DNA from: Alphaproteobacteria bacterium
GTDB lineage: Bacteria > Pseudomonadota > Alphaproteobacteria > UBA828
Length of the DNA: 47,175 nt
Direction of reading: 5' to 3'
Assembly: GCA_022826345.1 (NCBI GenBank)
Contig: JAJDVB010000097.1
Coordinates: 1-47,175 of the forward strand
Position numbers and translations under genes: made by a program. Below are positions 28,046 through 36,006 of the stretch, one piece after another (position 1 is the stretch's first letter; each line of letters opens with the position of its first letter). Under the pieces are notes generated by a model. It was not told the DNA's origin. It worked only from the letters and a program-made list of their open reading frames with translations, and searched no databases.

Positions 28046-28536
28046 TAGCTCGCCTCCTCCCCGGTATCCGAGAGCGCCTGAGCGGCCTGCTGCACCGCCC
28101 GGACGATGGGCGCGAACCCGGTACAGCGACAGAGATTGCCCGAGAGCCCCTCCACGATCTCGTCGCGGCTTGGCGCCGGGTTGCGGTCGAGCAGCGACTT
28201 CGCCGCCATCACCATGCCGGCGGTGCAGTAGCCGCACTGGGCCGCATAATTCTCGACGAAGGCCTGCTGCAGGGGCACGATCGCGTTGGTATCGTTGAGG
28301 CCTTCGAGCGTGGTCACCTCCGCCCCCTCGGCTCGCTCAGCGAGCGTCAGGCAGGAGAGCTGCAGCTCCCCATCCACCAGCACCGAACAGCTACCGCAGC
28401 CACCCTGGCCGCAGCCGCTCTTGACCGCCGTGAGCTCCAGAGTGTCGCGCAACACGTCCTGCAGCGTCGCCAGCGGCCGGATCACCACGGCCTCGTCACG
28501 GCCGTTGACCGTGAGGCGTATCAGCTTATCTTCCAT
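28045..28536 (-). CDS. (2Fe-2S) subunit of the molybdenum hydroxylase
   Basis: A 163-residue electron-transfer subunit with two [2Fe-2S] clusters. The plant-type ferredoxin site is 'SGCGQGGCGSCSVLVDG' plus the distal Cys in 'LSCLTLAE'. The second, helical domain has 'AAQCGYCTAGMVM' and 'LSGNLCRCTGF'. All eight expected cysteines are present. It carries electrons from the Mo centre to the FAD subunit. It lies 22 bp after the FAD subunit and overlaps the molybdopterin N-half by one base. Confidence 0.96.
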   Translation of the reverse strand: MEDKLIRLTVNGRDEAVVIRPLATLQDVLRDTLELTAVKSGCGQGGCGSCSVLVDGELQLSCLTLAERAEGAEVTTLEGLNDTNAIVPLQQAFVENYAAQCGYCTAGMVMAAKSLLDRNPAPSRDEIVEGLSGNLCRCTGFAPIVRAVQQAAQALSDTGEEAS

Positions 28537-28558
28537 CGTTGCCTCCCGCTCAACGTTG

Positions 28559-29374
28559 TCAGGCGAGCGCCGCCAGCACCCGGCCGACGAAGACGCCGGT
28601 CATGCGCCGGCGATACCAGTCGGTCGCGACCGCATCGGTTTGCGGCTCGACCGCCGCCTCGGCCGCTGCTGCCGCGGCCGCGATGGCCGCTTCGTCCAGG
28701 CCGGAGCCGATCACCGCCTGCTCCGCAGCAGCGCAGCGGGTAGGCTGCGCGTGCGCACCGCTGAGCGCGATCTGGGCGTCCGACACCGTGCCGCCGTCCT
28801 TCTGCACGCAGGCGGCGACGGTAACCACCGAGGGGGTCGAGTAGCGCCGCCGTGCACACTTCATGTAGGCGCAGTCGCCCGTCGGCGAGTCGATTTCGAC
28901 CCTGATCACCAAGCCAGAGCGGGGCGGCGCGCCGTCCGTCCAGCCGGCATAAAAATCCTCGATGGGTTGCGTGGTTTCGCCGTCGGCCGCCGCGAAGACC
29001 AGCCGCGCGCCGAGGGCGAGCAGGGCCGGCGCGAGGTCGCCGAAGGGCGCGCGGGCGAACAGGTTGCCGCCCACCGTCGCCATGTTCTGCACCGCCGGCC
29101 CGCCGATCTCGCGGGTCGCGGCCTGGAGCGCGGGAATCGGCACGGCCTCGCGCAGCACGCTGAGCGAGACTGCGGCGCCCACCGACCACCCGCCATCGCG
29201 TGCTACCACCTTGTCGAGACCGAGGCGGTCCACACCGATCAGGTAGCCCCCGTCCGACGGATAGATCTCGCGCATGAGGCTGGTGCCGCCCGCAACAACC
29301 GCAGCCGCGGCGCCGTGGCGCGCGATCAGATCGGCCGCCTCGTCGATCGAGCTGGGCCGAAGCAACTCTGGCAT
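28559..29374 (-). CDS. FAD-binding subunit of the molybdenum hydroxylase
   Basis: A 271-residue FAD-binding subunit M of the xanthine/CO dehydrogenase family. The N-terminal 'VVAGGTSLMREIYP' loop and the central 'NMATVGGNLFARAPFGDLAPALLALGA' segment bind FAD in this family. It is the first gene of the operon FAD - 2Fe2S - Mo(N) - Mo(C), in which electrons should flow Mo to FeS to FAD. The operon is divergent from the PLP aminotransferase at 29595; the 220-bp gap carries a 19-bp direct repeat. Confidence 0.94.
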   Translation of the reverse strand: MPELLRPSSIDEAADLIARHGAAAAVVAGGTSLMREIYPSDGGYLIGVDRLGLDKVVARDGGWSVGAAVSLSVLREAVPIPALQAATREIGGPAVQNMATVGGNLFARAPFGDLAPALLALGARLVFAAADGETTQPIEDFYAGWTDGAPPRSGLVIRVEIDSPTGDCAYMKCARRRYSTPSVVTVAACVQKDGGTVSDAQIALSGAHAQPTRCAAAEQAVIGSGLDEAAIAAAAAAAEAAVEPQTDAVATDWYRRRMTGVFVGRVLAALA

Positions 29375-29459
29375 GGACGTCCCCTCTCCGTCCGTTACTG
29401 AAGCGCGGGCCGGATATTAGCCCGCCTGTCTCGCCAAGGTCACGGCCTGCGTCGCGTCG

Positions 29460-29505
29460 CGCGGAACGCGCGCGGAGCGCAGGATTCGCGGAACGCGCGC
29501 GGAGC
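29460..29505. repeat. 19-bp direct repeat in a divergent promoter region
   Basis: CGCGGAACGCGCGCGGAGC occurs at 29460-29478 and again at 29487-29505, 27 bp apart, between the molybdenum hydroxylase operon and the aminotransferase. Each copy also contains a GCGCGC self-complementary core. It could be a tandem regulator site or a simple duplication. Confidence 0.7.
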
Positions 29506-29594
29506 ACGCGATGCGCGCAGGCGTTCGCTCCATCCTTGCCGCGCCGCCGGCAAGGCGGCTATCGTCCGCCGCGCAATCGGCAGCGAGGCCCACC

Positions 29595-30974
29595 ATGGCA
29601 ACGAGGCTCGACGTGAGCGGCCGCAATCTCGACCTGGAGAGCGCGGTCGACGAGGTCAAGGCGCGCTATGTGAGCGCCAATCCCGGCAGTCAGGCGCAGC
29701 ACGAGCGGGCAAAGCAAAGTATGCCCGGCGGCAACACCCGCACCGGCATGTTCTACACCCCCTTCCCGCTCGCGATCGAGAAGGCGGCCGGCGCGACACT
29801 GACGGACGTGGACGGCCACACTTATACCGATTTTGTCGGGGACTTCTCCGCCGGGCTCTACGGCCATTCGCATCCCGTGATTCGAGAGGCCTTGGCCGCG
29901 GCCCTCGACGACGGCATGGCCTACGGCTCGTCGAGCCCCTACGAGGAGCGGTTGGCAACGCTCGTCTGCGCCCGCTTCTCCTCTATCGAGCAGGTGCGAT
30001 TCACCAACTCGGGTACCGAAGCTAACAGCATGGCCCTAGTCACCGCCCGCGCGATCAGCGGCAAGGATCTGGTCATGGTGTTCGAGGGCGCCTATCACGG
30101 CGGCACCATCTATTTCGGCCGCAAGAGCGCGCCGATCAACTTGCCCTTCCCCTTCCTCATCGCGCCCTACAACGACGCGGAGAAAGCGACGCGCCTGATC
30201 GGTGAGAATGCGGACCGTCTCGCCGCCGTGCTGGTCGAGCCGATGCAGGGCGCGTCCGGCGCGATTCCGGGCGATGTAGACTTTCTGCGCGCGCTGCGCG
30301 AGGCCTGCAGCGCCCACGGCGTGCTGCTGATCTTCGACGAGGTGATGACCTCCCGGGTTGCGCCCAACGGGCGCCAGGGGCAGCTCGGTATCACCCCGGA
30401 TATGACGACGCTCGGCAAATATATCGGCGGCGGCATTTCGTGCGGCGCCTTCGGCGGCCCGACCGAGATCATGTCGCGATACGATCCGTCGAAGCCCGGC
30501 GCTTTCGTCCACCACGGCACCTTCAACAACAATGTGCTGATGCTCCGGGCCGGCGCCGCCGGGCTCGAAAAGGTCTTCACGCCAGAGATGCAGGTCGCGC
30601 TCAATGAGTCAGGCATTGCCTTGCGCGACGCCCTCAACGGCCTCGCTACCAAGCATGGGGCGCCGTTCCAGGTCACCGGCCTCGGCTCGATCATGACGAT
30701 ACACTTCCAGCGCGAGCCGCTGCGCTCCATCCGCGATATCCAGCCGAGGGACGAGCGCCTGCGGCAGCTCCTGCACCTCTACCTGATCGACAAGGGGTTC
30801 TTCACGACCCGGCGCGGCTACATGGCGCTCTCGCTACTCATCACCGAGGCCGATTGCGCCGGCCTGACCCAAGCGATCGACGACTTCCTGGCCCACCACA
30901 GCCATCTGCTCGATATTGCTCCGGAGGACGCTCCAGTCGACGTTTGGCCGGCGGCCGCCGGCGCCACCACCTAG
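29595..30974 (+). CDS. Class III PLP aminotransferase (glutamate-1-semialdehyde aminomutase-like)
   Basis: A 459-residue class III aminotransferase, resembling glutamate-1-semialdehyde 2,1-aminomutase. The PLP lysine is Lys275 in 'TTLGKYIGGGI', and the cofactor Asp is in 'LLIFDEVMTSR'. 'GHSHPVIREAL', 'FTNSGTEANSMAL' and 'FEGAYHGGTIYFG' are family blocks. The N-terminus is extended by about 40 residues relative to HemL. With no haem genes near, and a SnoaL-like partner 13 bp downstream, it is more likely a catabolic or specialised transaminase than HemL. ATG 29595 is preferred over an in-frame ATG at 29511, whose extra residues are arginine-rich and repetitive. Confidence 0.9.
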   Translation: MATRLDVSGRNLDLESAVDEVKARYVSANPGSQAQHERAKQSMPGGNTRTGMFYTPFPLAIEKAAGATLTDVDGHTYTDFVGDFSAGLYGHSHPVIREALAAALDDGMAYGSSSPYEERLATLVCARFSSIEQVRFTNSGTEANSMALVTARAISGKDLVMVFEGAYHGGTIYFGRKSAPINLPFPFLIAPYNDAEKATRLIGENADRLAAVLVEPMQGASGAIPGDVDFLRALREACSAHGVLLIFDEVMTSRVAPNGRQGQLGITPDMTTLGKYIGGGISCGAFGGPTEIMSRYDPSKPGAFVHHGTFNNNVLMLRAGAAGLEKVFTPEMQVALNESGIALRDALNGLATKHGAPFQVTGLGSIMTIHFQREPLRSIRDIQPRDERLRQLLHLYLIDKGFFTTRRGYMALSLLITEADCAGLTQAIDDFLAHHSHLLDIAPEDAPVDVWPAAAGATT

Positions 30975-30987
30975 TGAGGGAGAACGA

Positions 30988-31386
30988 ATGAACGACAGCG
31001 AACGCCGCAATCTCGCGGTGATTACCGAGGTTTGCGACGCCTATAACCGGCACGACGTGGAGGGCATCGTCCGGCACTTCGCTGAGGATTCGTCTTGGCT
31101 GCTCTCGCGCGGTGTGCCGCCCGAGGGTGGGCGCGCAAGAGGGATAGACGAGATCCGCGCCATGGCCCACAAGCGCTTTCGCACCATCCCCGACATGTAC
31201 TGGCACATTCGCAGCCACTGGGTCGGCGGCAACCGGGGCTGCTCCGAGTGGACCGTCACCGGCACCGAATCCAACGGCAACAAGATCAACTGGCTCGGCT
31301 GCGACATCTGGGAGTTGAACGATGACGGCAAGGTCGTCACCAAGGACACCTACTGGAAGTTCGCGGGCGAGGAGCCGCCGGAATAG
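30988..31386 (+). CDS. NTF2-like (SnoaL-type) protein
   Basis: A 132-residue protein of the NTF2/SnoaL fold, a small alpha+beta cone used as a polyketide cyclase, isomerase or dehydratase. Typical features are 'VCDAYNRHDVEGIVRHFAEDSSW' at the start, 'IRAMAHKRFRTIPDM', and the C-terminal strand 'CDIWELNDDGKVVTKDTYWKF'. ATG 30988 has GGGAG upstream. It starts 13 bp after the aminotransferase, so they are co-transcribed. The reaction is unknown. Confidence 0.88.
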   Translation: MNDSERRNLAVITEVCDAYNRHDVEGIVRHFAEDSSWLLSRGVPPEGGRARGIDEIRAMAHKRFRTIPDMYWHIRSHWVGGNRGCSEWTVTGTESNGNKINWLGCDIWELNDDGKVVTKDTYWKFAGEEPPE

Positions 31387-31461
31387 GCACGGCGCCCTGT
31401 TGTTGACAGCGTTCCGGCCGGCTCTGTAAACAGCAGGGCCGCGCCGGCGCGGGACACCGCC

Positions 31462-31554
31462 GGAGGGATGGCCGAGTGGTCGAAGGCGGCGGTTTGCTAA
31501 ACCGTTGTACGGTGACAAGCCGTACCGTGGGTTCGAATCCCACTCCCTCCGCCA
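31462..31554 (+). tRNA. tRNA-Ser (GCU anticodon)
   Basis: A 93-nt tRNA with CCA encoded. Acceptor arms GGAGGGA (31462-31468) and TCCCTCC (31544-31550) pair perfectly; discriminator G and CCA follow. The anticodon loop reads TTTGCTAAA, giving GCU, which decodes AGC/AGU. The long variable arm (TACGGTGACAAGCCGTA) is typical of class II tRNA-Ser, and the T-loop GGTTCGAATCC is canonical. A T-rich run follows directly. Confidence 0.97.
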
Positions 31555-31725
31555 TTTTTCTTTCGTAAGCCATTGTAATCGGTGGGTTTGCGTTGATCGT
31601 GCTGCACGTCGCCCTGTTCTTGTTCTCGAACTGACGCCGGATTATTCGATTATGTCCCGCCACCTCGCGGGGCGGTGACGGACGTCCCCGAAGCGTCTCG
31701 AATTCGCCGGATAGGGTCGTAGATC

Positions 31726-33177
31726 ATGACGGTACTCGTTGAGACCCGTGCCGACCTCACGCTGGAAGCCGCCCGGCGGGTGGCCTGGGAGGGCGAAGGG
31801 GTCGAACTTGGCGCCACGGCGCTCGCCGCCATGGCGCGGGGACGGGAGCGCCTGGAACGCATTATCGAGCACGATCCCGACGTCACCATTTATGGCGTGA
31901 CCACAGGGCCGGGTCAGCTTGCCCGAAAGACGCTGACAACCGAACAGCGCGAGCGGTGGGCCGGCATGTCGCCGGCGCGGATCGCGGCATCATGGGGCGA
32001 TCCGTTGCCGGAGCGCGTGGTCCGCGCCATCGTGCTGGCGCGGCTGACCAACTTCGTGGAAGGCCATGCGGCGGTCTCGCCGGATATCGCACAGCGCGTC
32101 GCCGCCATGCTGAACCAGGACGCGATGCCCACGGTTCCTGCGCGGGGCCAGGGCGGTGCCGGCGAGATCCTGTCGTTGAGCCATCTGTTCATGGGCCTCG
32201 CGGAAGAGGCGGAGCCCGCAATCAAGGACGTGATGTGCCTGGTCAACGGATCGCCTGCGGCCACGGGCCTCGTGACCGATGCTACGCTCGCCGCGGAGGG
32301 CCGGCTCGACGTCGCGGCGCAGGTCTTCGCGCTTTCCTTCGAGGCCTTCAATGCGCCGCTCGACCATCTCGACCCGGCGCTCGGCGACTATTGGAACAAC
32401 CCCCACGATCGCTGGGCGCTGGGTCGCCTGCGCGAGCTGGTGGCGGGCGGTCATGGCGGCGATCGGCGCCCCTATCAGGCGCCCGTCAGCTACCGCATCC
32501 TTCCGCGAATGCTGGGTCAGGCTCGGCGTGCGGCATCGCTCGCCGCCGAGGTTGCGGCGGAATCATTCCAGGCAGTGACGGACAACCCGGTGTGGGCCGA
32601 CGGCAAGGACGACGACCAGCCATTCGGCCGCTTCGTCACGAATGGCGGCTATCACAATCCCCACGCCGTGCTCGCCATGGATGCGCTCTCTGCCGCGTGC
32701 ACCAACCTCTGCGTTCTGGCCGAACGCCACGGTGCGAAGCTTCTGGACGGCGCCGTCTCGTTGCTTCCCGACCAGCTTGCGGTTTCGGACGCCGACGGCG
32801 ATTCCCCGCGTCCTTACATGGGATGTTTACCGATGGCCCAGACCGGCTATGAGGAGGAAGCCCGCCTGTACGCCCAGGCCACGGTATTGCCCGGCAGCGA
32901 GTCAGGCGGTTTCGGTCAGAACGACGTGGCGAGCCCGGTGTTTCTGGCATGGTCCAAGCAGGACCGCGCCGCCCGCTGCCTCGACATGGCGCTCGCCAGC
33001 CTCGTGCCGATTGCGCTCCGCGCCTTGGACATTACCGACCGGCCCGTTCCTGCGCCGCTGGCCGGACTGGAGGCCGTGGCCCGGGAGATCGTGCCCGATC
33101 CGACGGAGCGTCCGGCGTTCGGTCCCGTGGTGGCCGCGCTCGCCGACGCCCTGCGCCGCGACATCTATCCGACCTGA
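31726..33177 (+). CDS. Aromatic amino acid (histidine/phenylalanine) ammonia-lyase homologue lacking the MIO serine
   Basis: A 483-residue member of the HAL/PAL lyase family. Family blocks are clear: 'TIYGVTTGPGQLA' with the catalytic Tyr, 'YQAPVSYRILPRMLG', 'AVTDNPVWADG', and 'ESGGFGQNDVASP' near the C-terminus. Normally Ala-Ser-Gly cyclises to the electrophilic MIO cofactor. Here the site reads 'VPARGQGGAGEILSLSHL' (residues 137-154): the Ser is deleted or replaced, leaving Ala145-Gly146. The Phe of 'TGFG' is also Pro. So it may not act as a standard lyase; an MIO-independent reaction, a binding role or loss of function are all possible. The start at ATG 31726 is the first in frame. It converges on the LysR gene. 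Confidence 0.85.
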   Translation: MTVLVETRADLTLEAARRVAWEGEGVELGATALAAMARGRERLERIIEHDPDVTIYGVTTGPGQLARKTLTTEQRERWAGMSPARIAASWGDPLPERVVRAIVLARLTNFVEGHAAVSPDIAQRVAAMLNQDAMPTVPARGQGGAGEILSLSHLFMGLAEEAEPAIKDVMCLVNGSPAATGLVTDATLAAEGRLDVAAQVFALSFEAFNAPLDHLDPALGDYWNNPHDRWALGRLRELVAGGHGGDRRPYQAPVSYRILPRMLGQARRAASLAAEVAAESFQAVTDNPVWADGKDDDQPFGRFVTNGGYHNPHAVLAMDALSAACTNLCVLAERHGAKLLDGAVSLLPDQLAVSDADGDSPRPYMGCLPMAQTGYEEEARLYAQATVLPGSESGGFGQNDVASPVFLAWSKQDRAARCLDMALASLVPIALRALDITDRPVPAPLAGLEAVAREIVPDPTERPAFGPVVAALADALRRDIYPT

Positions 33178-33256
33178 CGCCAACAGTTCGGATGCTGGCC
33201 TAATCGTTCCTTTTGGCCGCAACCATTTGTCGCAATGATTACACCCGCAATCGACT

Positions 33257-34279
33257 CTACATCGTCGTCAAACCGTCTTTGCCCGGTGCATCGGATCGAT
33301 GCAGTGTCACTTCGGGTTGCGGGCTCGCCCACCGCTCTCTAATGCTCCTTAGCTCTTTGCTTTCCACTCTCAGCTCTCTTGTCAGACCGGCGAGCACCGT
33401 CAGAAGACGTCTCGCACTCGGGTTCCTTTGTCCCGCCGTTGTCAGAAAGGCATACAAGCCGCTTTTCGTCTGCAACCACTCATTACGAATTGGAATTAGG
33501 CGGCCAGTCTCGAAATCGCTATTCAAATAGCCATTCCAACCCAGGGCGAGTCCCTGTCCCCTCGCCGCAGCGTCCGTCAAGTGAAAGTAAATTTCGTGTT
33601 TTTCGATCGGGGCCTCCGGGGGCCGGCAGTTCTGTGACTTGAACCATGTCTCCCACGTTGTCCAACCCGCTCCCGTCGCGGTCCAGTCCAAACGGGGCAC
33701 GCCCAGCCATTGAGAGGGATGTTCGGCGAGCTCCCGCCTGAAGCGCTTGAAATAGGAAGGCGAGGCTACCGGAATGACTTCTTCGTCTAACAGCCTCTCC
33801 GAATACTGATTGCGGCGAACGGCCGAATACTCGAAGAGCACGTCGACACCCACCGGCAACAGCGAGGGAAGCATGTCGTATTCGCAGTTCAGTGTCCGGA
33901 GATCGATGCTTTCGTCCAGAAGCCGCTTCAGCCTCGCGTAGAGTGGAAGCAGGATCATGACCGAAACGGTCTGCGTACAGCCTATCGTCACGATTGTGTT
34001 TGCGGCGTGAAGTTTGCTACTTGCGGCACGCAGGTTTTGAATCGACGACTGTACCGAGGAAAAATAGTCTTCACCGGTTCTGGTCAGTACAAGTCCTCGG
34101 CCCTTTCGTTCGAATAGGCGAACGTTTAGCGCGTTCTCCAGCTTTCCGATTTGGCGGCTGATTGCGGGGGACGACACCTCCAGCTCCTCGGCGGCATGAA
34201 CCACGCTGCCGAGGCGAGCGGTCGCCTCGAACGCAAGCAGAGCGCTGGTGGAGGGAATGCCCGATTTGACGTCTTTCAA
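33257..34279 (-). CDS. LysR family transcriptional regulator
   Basis: A 340-residue LysR regulator. The N-terminal winged helix-turn-helix covers about residues 12-70 ('STSALLAFEATARLGSVVHAAEELEVSSPAISRQIGKLENAL'), followed by a linker helix and a periplasmic-binding-protein-like effector domain to about residue 300. The N-terminal pattern is that of the GcvA/AmpR-like branch. The C-terminus is longer than usual, with about 30 charged residues. It faces the ammonia-lyase homologue tail to tail and lies downstream of the LuxR gene on the same strand. A palindromic motif at 34383-34396 sits about 105 bp upstream of its start and may be an operator. Confidence 0.93.
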   Translation of the reverse strand: MKDVKSGIPSTSALLAFEATARLGSVVHAAEELEVSSPAISRQIGKLENALNVRLFERKGRGLVLTRTGEDYFSSVQSSIQNLRAASSKLHAANTIVTIGCTQTVSVMILLPLYARLKRLLDESIDLRTLNCEYDMLPSLLPVGVDVLFEYSAVRRNQYSERLLDEEVIPVASPSYFKRFRRELAEHPSQWLGVPRLDWTATGAGWTTWETWFKSQNCRPPEAPIEKHEIYFHLTDAAARGQGLALGWNGYLNSDFETGRLIPIRNEWLQTKSGLYAFLTTAGQRNPSARRLLTVLAGLTRELRVESKELRSIRERWASPQPEVTLHRSDAPGKDGLTTM

Positions 34280-34381
34280 AGTGCCTCGCCGATACCGTCC
34301 AATGCCGAGTCCTCTGTACGCGTGCCAAGCACGCCCCCCAATATGCAGGGTAAACCCTATTCAACCGGGGGCTTCTTGCCG

Positions 34382-34416
34382 CCTCCCATCTGGGAGGGGA
34401 TTGCAAGAATTGTGGG
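34382..34416. repeat. Palindromic motif, copy A (upstream of the LysR gene)
   Basis: The palindrome CTCCCATCTGGGAG (34383-34396) is followed by GGGA and AAGAATTGTGGG (34405-34416). The same order of elements, CCCANNTGGGAGGGGA then AAGA-TTG-GGG, recurs at 35900-35938. The two copies flank the LuxR-type gene, one before each regulator start. They are possible binding sites for either regulator. Confidence 0.6.
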
Positions 34417-34468
34417 AAGCATGGACGGGAGCGGAACGAGCCCCCTCGGTAGGCAAGCAGAAAAGGTG

Positions 34469-35620
34469 TCATTGCTGCGCCAGAGGGAGGTCTCCCAGGG
34501 ACATGACCAGCTGCACTAGTTCCACTTGGCGGGCGATGCCGAGCTTGCCGAAAATATGCTTGATGTGCCAGCGGATGGTGCCCTCGCTCCGCCCAGTCGC
34601 GACGGCGATTTGGCGGATGGTATATCCCTGAGCCAACATCACCGCCACGTGGCTCTCCGCCGGTGTCAGGCCGAGCAGAGCTCCCACCAGCACCGGATCG
34701 ATACGTGCCCGGCTCGCCGGGTCGACCACCAGCACGAGCGCGGCGACGCCGCTAGGACGAATGTCCGTCCGCTCGTCCCTTACGGGGATCACGTGCAACA
34801 CGAGACCGGGCGAAACGACCGAGCGCTTCACCATCATGGTGCCGCTTGCGCCTTGGCCGCCGAAGCGCGGCAGCGCCCGCCTCAATACCTTTTGGAGAGC
34901 GGCGTCGTCTGCCGGTGTGGAAGCGCACAGAAGACCGTCCCGGTCTGACAACCCATCGCTCTTGCACAGAATGTCGCGGGCACGGTCGTTCGCCGCCACG
35001 ATCCGCCCGCGCCGGTCAAGCTGGATGACTCCGAAACGGGTGCTTTCAAGCAACCTAGTGACGGAGGACCCCAGCGCGCGCGCGCTGACCAGCGACTGCC
35101 TGACCCGCACGAACTGACGAATGTGAGGCAGAAGACGCTCGATCGTCTCGACCTGGGCCGTCGACCAGCCGTCCCCGTCAACGGGGTCGGCTGTTTGCCA
35201 GCCAATGTGCGAACTATCCGGCCCGTCCAGACGTACGTTGAGGCCATTCTGGGTCTCGCCGAGCGGCATCGCTTCATTGAATGCCGGGGAGGTCTTACGC
35301 TCCTGGTCGGTGTAGAGCTCAGCGACACGGACCAGCCGGCTGTCGGGCAGCAGCCTGAATCGAGGAATGCGTTCGTCCCTGGAGTGATAGGCGTCGTAGT
35401 ACAACCGCTCGTGGTACTCGTTGCGCTCCCCGCGGTAGCAGAACCTTTTGAAGAGGATTTCGACGTCGTCGCGGGAGCGCCTCTCGCCGAACACCAGGAA
35501 ATTACCCTTCGATCCTATCGCTTCATCGATCAGGCCTGCAGTCGCCGGCCAGTGCGCGTCGTCGAGCGCTGCTTCGTGCAGCGATCCCAGAATGCGCTCA
35601 AACAGACCTTGATCGCTCAT
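34469..35620 (-). CDS. LuxR-type helix-turn-helix regulator with PAS-like middle domain
   Basis: A 383-residue regulator. The C-terminal LuxR/FixJ helix-turn-helix is clear (about residues 320-380: 'LLGLTPAESHVAVMLAQGYTIRQIAVATGRSEGTIRWHIKHIFGKLGI'). The middle ('SVTRLLESTRFGVIQLDRRGRIVAANDRARDIL') looks like a PAS-type sensor. The N-terminal 170 residues have no recognised ligand domain. There is no phospho-receiver domain, so it is not a classical response regulator. ATG 35620 is preferred over upstream frame starts. It is AT-neutral like its neighbours. Its targets may include the flanking palindromic motifs. Confidence 0.9.
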   Translation of the reverse strand: MSDQGLFERILGSLHEAALDDAHWPATAGLIDEAIGSKGNFLVFGERRSRDDVEILFKRFCYRGERNEYHERLYYDAYHSRDERIPRFRLLPDSRLVRVAELYTDQERKTSPAFNEAMPLGETQNGLNVRLDGPDSSHIGWQTADPVDGDGWSTAQVETIERLLPHIRQFVRVRQSLVSARALGSSVTRLLESTRFGVIQLDRRGRIVAANDRARDILCKSDGLSDRDGLLCASTPADDAALQKVLRRALPRFGGQGASGTMMVKRSVVSPGLVLHVIPVRDERTDIRPSGVAALVLVVDPASRARIDPVLVGALLGLTPAESHVAVMLAQGYTIRQIAVATGRSEGTIRWHIKHIFGKLGIARQVELVQLVMSLGDLPLAQQ

Positions 35621-36006
35621 GACGACGCCGTTCCGACGGTCTCGTTCATCGCGATCCGGTTTTGCCGCCGACCATCGTTCCAGCGGCAACGGCTGGCCGT
35701 TGCTCCCCCTCTTCGCTTTGAGCGAACACTATTCCTTTCACCCTCCACCGAGCCGGTCTGCGGCGGTCACTGCCCCCGGCACTATGAGCTACCAACCCGC
35801 GCTGATGCACTCCCGCTACCGGCGAACGGGCACGGCACTCCGAACGCGGGCGACGCGGATACATCGAACCGATAGTAAGCAGGCACACGGCCGATTTCGC
35901 CCCCCAATTGGGAGGGGAAACTACCAAGATTGGGGGGCCAGCAGCTTCGGCACGGAGACCAGAGTGTAGGGTGCGCGCCGGAGTGAACGGTCCCAGGTTC
36001 GAGCGT
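35621..36006. other. Intergenic stretch between the LuxR gene and the stress protein
   Basis: No gene seen. It holds the promoter region of the LuxR-type gene and the 3' end of the universal stress protein transcript, and contains copy B of the palindromic motif. Confidence 0.5.
35900..35938. repeat. Palindromic motif, copy B (upstream of the LuxR gene)
   Basis: CCCAATTGGG (35903-35912, perfect palindrome) continues with AGGGGA and then AAGATTGGGGGG (35926 onward). The outer CCCCCC and GGGGGG arms also pair. It matches copy A at 34382-34416 in order and most bases and lies about 280 bp upstream of the LuxR-type start. Confidence 0.6.

Noticed and set aside
31462..31725. tRNA-Ser as an integration site for a genomic island
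   Set aside because: No integrase, no repeat of the tRNA 3' end and no composition change are visible on either side.
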